A DNA stretch of 64,000 nt from the NCBI GenBank assembly GCA_027704905.1, contig CM051005.1, positions 12,779,888 through 12,843,887 of the forward strand, in the 5' to 3' direction. A program made the translations under genes and the position numbers. The notes below the pieces were generated by a model, which saw nothing but the letters and a program-made list of their open reading frames with translations, was not told the origin of the DNA and did not search any database. Below are positions 55,359 to 64,000 of this stretch, in pieces; position 1 is the stretch's first letter; each line of letters starts with the position of its first letter. This DNA is from Muraenolepis orangiensis. Its lineage: Eukaryota > Chordata > Actinopteri > Gadiformes > Muraenolepididae.

Positions 55359-56040
55359 CTAACTACGTCATGCAGATCACTTTAACCTTCTTTCCTGTCA
55401 TTATTCTCCACCCAACCTCAACCCACGTACCCTAAACAGCACCACACCTCCACCCTCCTTCCCATCACACTGTTCCAATATTAAGTATTTCCTCTCTTAA
55501 TCGCCGCTCTCTCTTTCCTTCCGTCACTCGTAACTGTCGTTCCTCTCAGTTATTCGATCTGTGTGTACTCCTCCATCAACACCACCACCACCACCCCCAC
55601 CAGGACCCTCCCACTACTACTGAATGTCGCTGCCACCTCTGTCCTACATGCCTGCCAGGATGGGGGCATGCATGCAATCTGCAGCCCCTCAGAGATGCAC
55701 ACACACACACGCACACGCACACACACGCACACGCACACACCTTCAGCAGCAGCAGTGGTGGCTGGAGGGCACCGTGATAACATTGGCTTTCCCGCAGCGC
55801 CTCTTGCGGTTCCTGTTCACAAGACCATATAAGGACTTCCCCTTGTCGCGCACCCCCCCCCCCCCCCCCCTTCCCCCTCCCTCCCCCCTCCCTCCCTCAC
55901 CACCACTACCCACACCTCCACCTCCACCACCACCCACTCCACTTGAGTGAGAGCACGTAACAGGGTAACGGACTGAGAAAAGATTGTTTTGCGAAGCACC
56001 CGGGATGGATGGGACTCCCCCTCCTTTCACATCCATCCAT

Positions 56041-56078
<38 letters not shown>

Positions 56079-56209
56079 CCATGCTCTCACACACACACAG
56101 AGACCCCTGCTCTCACACACACACCGCACACAGACCCGCTCACACACACACACACACTCTCATGAGGGGGTGATGTCGCTTTCTCCATGCAGTCCATCTC
56201 GCGACCTTC

Positions 56210-56838
56210 ACTCTCTTCTTGCCTCGCCTCCTTGCTGTCTTCTAGTCGTCTCCTTGCCGTCTTCTTGTCATCTTCTTGTCATCTCCTTGCCGTTTTCTTG
56301 TCATCTCCTTGCCGTCTTCTTGTCGCCTCCTTGTCGTCTTCTTGTCGTCTCCTTGCCGTCTTCTTGTCATCTCCTTGCCGTCTTCTTGTCATCTCCTTGC
56401 CGTCTTCTTGTCGCCTCCTTGCCTTCTTCTTGTCGTCTCCTTGCCGTCTTCTTGTCATCTCCTTGCCGCCTTCTTGTCGTCTCCTTGCCGTCTTCTTGTC
56501 GCCTCCTTGCCTTCTTCTTGTCGTCTCCTTGTCGTCTCCTTGCTGTCTTCTTGTCGCCTCCTTGCCGTCTTCTTGTCATCTCCTTGCCGTTTTCTTGTCA
56601 TCTCCTTGCCGTCTTCTTGTCGCCTCCTTGCCTTCTTCTTGTCGTCTCCTTGCCGTCTTCTTGTCATCTCCTTGCCGCCTCCTTGCCGTCTTCTTGTCGC
56701 CTCCTTGCCTTCTTCTTGTTGTCTCCTTGTCGTCTCCTTGTCGTCTCCTTGCTGTCTTCTTGTCGCCTCCTTGCCGTCTTCTTGTCGTCTCCTTACCGTC
56801 TCCTTGTCGTCCTCTTGTTGTATCCTTGCCGTCTCCTT
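56210..56838. repeat. 11/22-bp pyrimidine-rich minisatellite
   Basis: Alternating 11-mers TCTCCTTGCCG and TCTTCTTGTCA (with C/T variants) over about 630 bases. Because 11 is not a multiple of 3, all three plus frames stay open; the resulting Ser/Leu/Cys-rich frames are not a gene. Confidence 0.95.
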
Positions 56839-57105
56839 GGGTGGTTATAAATGTGTCCTCATCTCTTGGCGTGCCCCTCCTTTCCCAGTGTGTCCAGATC
56901 GTCTGCCAGACGCCCAATGACCTTTTCCCTCCGCCTAGCCCCCCCCCCCCCTACCCCCCCCCCTGCTTCCTCTCCGCGTGATGAAGCGCACAGCAGGAGG
57001 GAGACAAGTGTTGTGACCTTGAGTAATGTTTCTCTTCATATTTACTGATTTAAGTGTGAAGTTAATTTAAGTGGAAGGGTATTTGACCGATTATTGAAGT
57101 ATGAT

Positions 57106-57290
<185 letters not shown>

Positions 57291-57989
57291 TAGGTGTGTC
57301 GATGTGTGTGTGTGCCGGGTGTGCATGACACAGCCCAAACTGTACTGTAGTGTGTGTACGTGTAGGTGTCATTAGGGCACGGATCGAGGCTTGGCATATG
57401 GAGGGTAGCGGACCAGAGAAGGCGGTGAAAGCACACCGCATGAATCAGCGTCTTCATCATCATCATCATCATCAGGATCACCATCATCCTCAGCAGCAGC
57501 ATCTCGACTGTCTGAGATCGCCATGGTGACGGGAGTACACAGTGTCTCGCAGGCGGCTCCCGGCACCTCATATACCGGTTGCTTTGATACAAAAAGAGTT
57601 ACATGATGTACATGCATTTAGTTCAGTTTATTGGTTTATTAAAACGGGGGACTGTCATTATTAAAATGCGCCGGAGTTACCCGAGAGGCTATTTCTCATC
57701 CGTAGTCCGTCTCGTTAGCTTATTGCCACACATGCAAAATGCCTGAACTGGCCGACGAGCTAGTTCTAAACCTTATAAGCGCTGTATGCTGTATGCATCG
57801 GATGCGGGGAGCTGATCTGATGGCGGAGCTGATGAACCGCTCCCAAAAAGAAGAAGACGGCGGCGGCACGGCTCATTAGAGCTTATTAATATTTACAGAA
57901 TAAGGGACTGTGGATTATAGGGTTTAGCACTGCACAACACTGCACTGCACTGCACTACGCGTACAACGTTTGCCTTGTGAACAATTCAC

Positions 57990-58095
57990 GACACAGCTCA
58001 GTCTGTTAGGAGTTGGCTTGGGAATCGGAAGGTCGCCGGTTCAAGTCCCCGAAACACCCGGGCACTGCCGAGGTGCCCTTGAGCAGAGCGCCAAT
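57990..58095 (+). mobile_element. 5' fragment of tRNA-derived SINE
   Basis: acagctcagtctgttaggag, box B ggtcgccggttcaagtcccc, gaggtgcccttgagcagagc, then the match ends. Confidence 0.82.
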
Positions 58096-58109
58096 TTTAT
58101 TTAGTTGTG

Positions 58110-58320
58110 AGTAACATACTCCAAATGAAGTAATTGCGGCAGAGTGATTAATCAGTCTCACTGTCCTTGTCGGTGGCGGGGTGGGAGGGGGTGGTGGGGG
58201 ATCAATAGACCTGATCAGCTAGCCAGCTCGGGGCACAGAGCTGCGTTTCTCCAGCGGTCCGCAGGCTGATCCGCGCTGCGTAATTACCGCAAGGTCAGAT
58301 AACGGAGAGCCATTAACATC
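58110..58320. promoter_or_regulatory. Candidate conserved noncoding element
   Basis: Single-copy-looking sequence with aagtaattgcgg, gtgattaatcagt, gatcagctagccagct, gcgtaattaccgc, agataacgg (GATA) and ccattaacat. No coding frame fits. Confidence 0.3.
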
Positions 58321-58473
58321 CCCCCACAGCCCCGCCCACCCCCTCCCCCCTCCCCGAGGGGACCTCCCTATACCGGTACCTCCCTAGGCCTGCAGCCAGC
58401 CAGGCAGAAAATGAACCAGTCAAACTGCAGCTTCCGTGGCGCAGGGCACAAGTGCCATGCCATTTGAAGTATT

Positions 58474-58604
<131 letters not shown>

Positions 58605-59320
58605 CGTGCACACAGCCCTGTGCCTGTTTCTCTATCCTCCGCTGTTTTGCCGCGTCACAGACGTTCACTTTGCAGGGGTCTAATTAAAAAAATAGCCGCA
58701 CTCGCTACCTGCTACCTTTCACGTCGCTCCACTTGGGGGATTGTGTGAGTGGGAGTGCACTGCTCTCACACACCGACACACACACACACACACACACGTT
58801 GTGCACGTGTCTTTTGTTTTTCTACACTGCGTCACACCCTCTTATCACCGAAATAACTCCTTGGCGAAAAAAAATGTGGATCTTACAGTCTTCCTGGCTT
58901 AGTCTGTGAAAGCTGTTCACCAAATGAATGTTGAGATGTACTGTGTGTGTTTATTTTGTTTGTTTGGTCTTCATGTGTTTCCAACTCTGACTTTGGTTTC
59001 ACCGTGAGTGTTTAGTGCTCTGAGTGATCTGTGGTACAGTACGTTGTCGTCGTCGTGGTATCAAGTCTGTATTTATTCCCAATCAAATGTGAAGTGCAAG
59101 CAAGTGCATTCAATTTGATGAGGCTTTTGTGAGATCTGTGCCTCTGAATTGAAACCTCCCTTCTACCACAGAAAGTGCGAGAATGAAGTCATTTGCGAGA
59201 TTGCAAGATTTGCAGAGGATTTCAGAAGACGATTTTGAACAAATGTATTTCTGCGCCGGCCAGTGTACTGCCGTCCACGTGAAATGATTCCCGTGAACTC
59301 AATCCAGATTGTGCATGTAT

Positions 59321-59359
<39 letters not shown>

Positions 59360-59660
59360 GATTCATGCTGAATCATGAGCTGCAACCTTACTGGCTGGCT
59401 GTCAAATGAAAAGTGATCGGTGAGAGCAACCTCTACAGGCTGTGCTGGTTCATGCTACACACACACACACACACACACACACACTTCCCATAGGATTGTA
59501 TGCTTGGAAAAATAATCTATTGTTACGTCAGAAACGGATTGAGCAGGCGGCCCAGAGTGGTAACATTGAGACACAACACATGATGTCACAGACAGGACAC
59601 ACAGTGAGAAGCAGACTGGATGCACAGGACACATACACACAGGATGAACACTGGTTGTTA

Positions 59661-59967
59661 CTGCTGAAGACTACCAGACAGACAGTTTGGTCTGGACCAG
59701 GAGAGAGAGACAGACATGTTGTTAGTGCTGAAGACTACCAGACAGAGAGTTTGGTCCGGACCAGGAGAGAGACAGACATGTTGTTAGTGCTGAAGACTAC
59801 CAGACAGACAGTTTGGTCTGGACCAGGAGAGAGAGACAGACATGTTGTTAGTGCTGAAGACTACCAGACAGACAGTTTGGTCTGGACCAGGGGAGAGACA
59901 GACATGTTGTTAGTGCTGAAGACTACCAGACAGACAGTTTGGTCCGGACCAGGAGAGAGACAGACAC
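59661..59967. repeat. 62/64-bp minisatellite, about 5 copies
   Basis: Unit gctgaagactaccagacaga + cagtttggtctggaccagga + gagagacagacatgttgtta. Copies start at 59663, 59727, 59789, 59853 and 59915, so the lengths alternate 64, 62, 64, 62 through one GA unit. Confidence 0.95.
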
Positions 59968-60637
59968 AAAGTGAAGGCCTTTTTGTTATAATTTTATTCT
60001 TGATCTGAAGCAAGAAATTATAAACTAATTACAACATAAACTATTAAATTATAATAAAAACTCTTTGTCGCTTTAAGTCACTTTGAACAAAAGCGTCTGC
60101 TAAATGACTGTAATGTAATGTAATGAAATGGCGCCCAAATATCAGAATGATTTGTCGTGAACTGACACGCTAACAAGTGTTGTCGGTGTTTCTGTCCGTG
60201 TGTGTTCTCTCTAACTCCTTATCTACATTTTCTTTGGAAATGCATGAAACACCAGCAGGTGCACCTTAACTCCTCCCTCCCCAAGTTCCCCCGAAGGGAA
60301 GAATGCGACACACCACTGTTTGAGATCGAGCAGAAACCAGTTGAAGACCAGCGTTTCTTTCCCCCTCCCCCTCCTCCTCCACCTCCGCTCTCTCTGCTTC
60401 CTTTTTTTCAACCTGCTTTTCAACATATTTGTTGACAAATGATACAATACCAGAGTAAATGTGAGCCACGCAGCAGGCGGGCCGTAGCTGGGCCTCGTGT
60501 AGCAAGCAGTGACTTTGTGATTGAACGATGAAATAAAAATATGTTCAACATCGTTGTGGTTCTAGATATTATACACGCTGTACTAAGCTGTACACCGCAG
60601 CGAAGCTATAAGTTCTCCAGGTGGCGGGGGGGGGGGG

Positions 60638-60840
60638 ACTGAGTAGCTGAGTAGTCTATTGGGATTTGGCTTGGGAACGCCGAAGGTCGCCGGTTCAAGT
60701 CCACTGAAACACCTGGGCACTGCCCAGGTGCCCTTGAGCAAGGCACCAGACGCCGACACTGCTCGCCGGGCGCTGTATATAAAGATTGCTGCACACTGCT
60801 CCTAATACTAGGATGGGTTAAATGCAGAGGAAAAAAAATC
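60638..60840 (+). mobile_element. tRNA-derived SINE
   Basis: Head tagctgagtagtctattggg, box B ggtcgccggttcaagtccac, body cccttgagcaaggcaccaga, ctgctcctaatactaggatg and the ggttaaatgcagag end. Confidence 0.86.
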
Positions 60841-60973
60841 ACTGAGTTTGTACTACTGAGAAAGTAGTGCAAAGGTTAATGTATGACCAACTTGTCAAGT
60901 GCTGTTGGCATCCGGGACACGAGAGCAGCTTTAGACCCGTCACTTGGATTGCCTCCAAAAGTCAATCATTAGT

Positions 60974-60977
60974 CTCT

Positions 60978-61039
<62 letters not shown>
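60974..61039. repeat. (CT)n(GC)n
   Basis: CT repeat ending in tgcgcgcgcgc, just before a homeodomain-motif patch. Confidence 0.94.
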
Positions 61040-61042
<3 letters not shown>

Positions 61043-61084
61043 CGCGCGCGCACTCTCCATCAAACTGTCACCGTGGTCCCTGGC

Positions 61085-61140
61085 ACACTTTTAATTATTC
61101 AGCGGCTAATTAGCTTGTATACCCGATTACATAATGGAGG
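61085..61140. promoter_or_regulatory. Candidate regulatory patch with homeodomain motifs
   Basis: TTAATTATTC, then the palindrome GCTAATTAGC (61104-61113), then CCGATTACATAATGG, within 55 non-repetitive bases. Confidence 0.3.
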
Positions 61141-61377
61141 TTGCTTGGAAGACACTTGTGAGACACAACTCGGCGCCGGAAGAGCTCAGCTGCCTTTTTA
61201 AATTTATTTCTCTCCTCCCAGAGAATCTTTATTTATTTATTTACTCTCTTCCTTCATCTGGCCCTGCTGCTGACGCAACTTCTGCACAGCATCTGAAACT
61301 GCCCCAAAAGAAGCCAGAAAATGACTTGGCAGGGGATGCAATGGTTGAAGATGCATAGAGAGAGAAGAGGGGCGGGA

Positions 61378-61800
61378 GGAGGATGGGGAGGAGCAGGAGG
61401 AGGAGGAGGAGGAGGAGGAGGAAGAACAGGTGAAGGTGGCGGAGGAGGGGGAGGTGGCGGAGGAGGAGTTGTAGGAGGTGGCGGAGGAGGAGGAGGAGCA
61501 GAATGTGGAGGAGGGGGAGGAGGAGCAGGAAGAACCGGTGAAGGTGGCGGAGGAGGAGGAGGAGGAGCAGAAGGAGGAGGAGTAGTAGGAGGAGGAGGAG
61601 GAGCAGAATGTGGAGGAGGAGGAGGAGGAGCAGAAGGTGGAGGAGGAGGAGGAGGAGCAGAAGGTGGAGGAGGAGGAGGAGCAGAAGGTGGAGGAGGAGG
61701 AGGAGGAGGGATTGCCGAAGGTAGAGGAGGAGCAGGGGGAGGAGGAGGGGGAGATGCAGGTGCAGGAGGAGGAAGAGCAGGAAGGGGAGGAGGAGAAGGA
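61378..61800. repeat. (GGA)n purine-rich tract
   Basis: 420 bases of GGA/GAA/GCA trinucleotides. All frames are open (Gly-, Glu-, or minus-strand Pro/Ser/Leu-rich), which is a property of the repeat and not evidence of a gene. Confidence 0.9.
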
Positions 61801-62046
61801 GGGTGGGGGCCACACTTAAAGAAACACACAGGGGAACGTCACGCACGGATGCGTTCCAGCACTTACAACACACCACCATTTGTCCGCGTGACGACGGTTC
61901 GTTAGCCGCTTGACACGGACGCATCAACCCAGGGGGGATGTGTTACCGGCGGACGTTGTGGGTCTAAATTGGGATAAAGTATGACTGGGAAAGGGCACCA
62001 AAACAATGTCTGTTTTTCAATTGTTTTTGTTTAGCGAGGTACGGTG

Positions 62047-62207
<161 letters not shown>

Positions 62208-62379
62208 GAAGATGAGACAAATTCCATCTCCATGGCGCCGGGGCCGTTGAGTTGCCTGGCCCGTCAGTGGCGACTACCAAGACTACGCCTCTCAACTGTA
62301 TTCAACCTCTCGCCTTCCATCTCTCTCTCTCTCTCTCTCTGTCTCTCCCCACTGCTACGGTGTCTGGGCTCAGTCTCCT

Positions 62380-62384
<5 letters not shown>

Positions 62385-62430
<46 letters not shown>
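62385..62430. repeat. (CT)23
   Basis: Lies between two near-copies of a 20-base tctcnccactgntacngtgtc-like segment (62340-62360 and 62441-62460). Confidence 0.85.
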
Positions 62431-62438
<8 letters not shown>

Positions 62439-62544
62439 TTCTCTCCACTGTTACAGTGTCCTGGCTCAGTCTGTCTCTCTCATCTTTCTCCATCTCCATC
62501 CCCCCCCCTGAGACTTTGGCCTCTGCTCTCCTTTTCCCGTATTT

Positions 62545-62660
62545 CTTTTACGATTCCATTTATTTAGCTTTTATCCAAGGCGACTCCAGGTGAATTTAGA
62601 TGCATGGCATTAAGGAGCAAGTAGAGATTGGAGTGTCTTTTTTCAAGGATGCCTACCGGT
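62545..62660 (+). mobile_element. Interspersed repeat fragment, same family
   Basis: tttagcttttatccaaggcg, gaatttagatgcatggcatt, aaggagcaagtagagatt. The ttatccaa-gcgac block is widespread in teleost SINEs. A shorter minus-strand piece with agcgtctgctaaatgac lies at 60065-60125. Confidence 0.5.
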
Positions 62661-63192
62661 GAGGCTGTGGATATTGGGGATGAGACACACTCCACCCAGA
62701 GCCATAACACTCTCCTGCCCCCTATTATCTTTCTCTGTAATCGCTATCCTCTTCTTTGTATTTCTACTCTCCCATTTCCCGTGAATACTTTTTGTTCTCT
62801 CTCATTCCAAGAAGTTGACTTGTCCCATTCTCCCTGCATTGGTTCCTTGCAATAATCAAAACGGTTAAACCACTGACGTTAACTAAGGTATTAATTCATA
62901 CATTATTTAATAGGGTTAACCCTAACCCACTACACCTAACCCTAACCCCTATGCTTAATGCGATCTAATAATGCTTGTTACTGCATTAACTGCATTGTTA
63001 ATTCATGGTTTTATGAATGTATGTAACGTTTGACAGGTGTGCCGGTGTGTTGTTCTCCAGGACAGCTAAATAAAGCTCGGGTCCTAGCGGCTTCCCACTA
63101 CTTCCTCTGACAGGGGAGCGCATTAAGATGACATGTTCATCAGCATGTAACGCCTGGAGGAACCTATACATTTACATTTACATTACACCTCC

Positions 63193-63194
<2 letters not shown>

Positions 63195-63252
<58 letters not shown>
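63195..63252. repeat. (CA)29
   Basis: Followed by a GT run at 63362-63391, again in opposite sense. Confidence 0.95.
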
Positions 63253-63255
<3 letters not shown>

Positions 63256-63359
63256 CACATATGCGGCCAGGCACATTTTGATTTGTTGACAGTTTGCATG
63301 CTGTTGAAACTTGCGGAGGCAGCCACCAGCTTGTGACCCACCACCATGAGACAGAAAAC

Positions 63360-63394
<35 letters not shown>

Positions 63395-64000
63395 TAGAAT
63401 CTCACACACACACAATCTCTCTCTCTCTCTCTCTCTCTCTCATATTCATACATGCATACATACATACATGCATCGCTTATCATTAACGGCTACTCCAGTC
63501 GTATGCGGCTCCCCCCTAGTGCCTCAACGACATGGATGCCCTCCACATGGCTCTGACATCATGGAGTTTCACCCTCCTCGGAGACACCAGATTTGATTTC
63601 ACACTGTTGGCTCGCTGGCGGGGGGTTCCACCACTCGGGCGCCCCCTTCCGCTCCATAGATGGCCTTTGGGATGTGTGTGTGTGTGTGTGTGTGCGGGAG
63701 GGGAGGGAGGCGGGGGGGGGGTTCAACCGATGGCTTGATAGGTCAGCCTGGCAACAACACACAGTACGGTAAACAAGTCGTTTGGAGCGTTTTATGGACC
63801 TCCGCGGTCCTGAGATACCGCCGGAGATGGCGGTTCGAGAGATTGGACGGCAAACCGAATGTGTGCCTTACGGAATGTGTGCCTTATCTGATGTTTCCAT
63901 GTGTGCTATTGTGAAATAGGTTGTGTGTCCTTGACCTGACGGATTTAATAATACTGTAGCAAGGGGACGCTGCTACAAGCCATATAATCGGCTTCTTGAG
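63253..64000. other. Right end of window, no gene seen
   Basis: Short CT, GT and CATA repeats to 63475, a poly-G run at 63712-63721, then 230 bases of single-copy-looking sequence without a recognised exon. Confidence 0.4.

Noticed and set aside
55984..56981. 288-, 264- and 214-codon overlapping plus frames rich in Ser/Leu/Cys
   Set aside because: Produced by the 11-bp minisatellite, which keeps all three frames open; no splice sites, no homology.
57372..57617. Minus frame with an Asp-rich segment
   Set aside because: The acidic run is an ATC/GAT trinucleotide repeat; no splice or homology support.
59442..60008. 188-codon plus frame
   Set aside because: It runs through the 62/64-bp minisatellite and starts in a CA repeat; repeat periodicity explains it.
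61237..61927. Frames of 190-230 codons on both strands (Gly-, Pro- or Leu-rich)
   Set aside because: Low-complexity GGA repeat translated; no conserved residue pattern.

Overview
The window looks like nuclear DNA of a teleost fish. It has split genes with GT-AG introns, protein sequences close to vertebrate orthologues, tRNA-derived SINEs, decayed L2-like LINEs, a hAT-type nonautonomous transposon, and an extreme density of CA/GT and CT/GA microsatellites. Nothing prokaryotic (operons, CRISPR, IS elements) is present.

Layout. (1) 1-21413 (+): the 3' two thirds of yeats2, 20 coding exons read in one continuous frame (1050 codons plus stop). It encodes the C-terminal part of the ATAC-complex scaffold; the YEATS domain lies upstream of the window. 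(2) 27788-29122 (-): map6d1, two clear coding exons with the last exon not settled. The convergent yeats2/map6d1 order matches human 3q27. (3) 30549-35542 (-): a complete 13-exon mitochondrial medium-chain acyl-CoA synthetase of the ACSM family (588 aa, closest to ACSM3 from memory). (4) 37788-37951 (+): the first coding exon of eef1akmt4, a lysine methyltransferase. I could not find its later exons. (5) About 38000-64000: no gene I can support. This part is microsatellites, three minisatellites, LINE/SINE debris and a few AT-motif-rich patches that look like regulatory DNA.

The genes have unrelated jobs: chromatin acetylation, microtubule/Golgi association, mitochondrial fatty-acid activation and eEF1A methylation. 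Their grouping is synteny, not a pathway. The most unusual feature is how microsatellites sit relative to splice sites. Long UG repeats lie 8-15 nt upstream of several 3' splice sites in both yeats2 and the ACSM gene. A 183-bp CU tract abuts one ACSM acceptor. Complementary CA and GU tracts flank yeats2 exon 16. The ACSM gene also has a clear GC-AG intron, and yeats2 probably has one.

Limits: exon borders were set by reading splice sites, phase and remembered vertebrate orthologues. No alignment or database search was run. Microsatellite lengths depend on the assembly.
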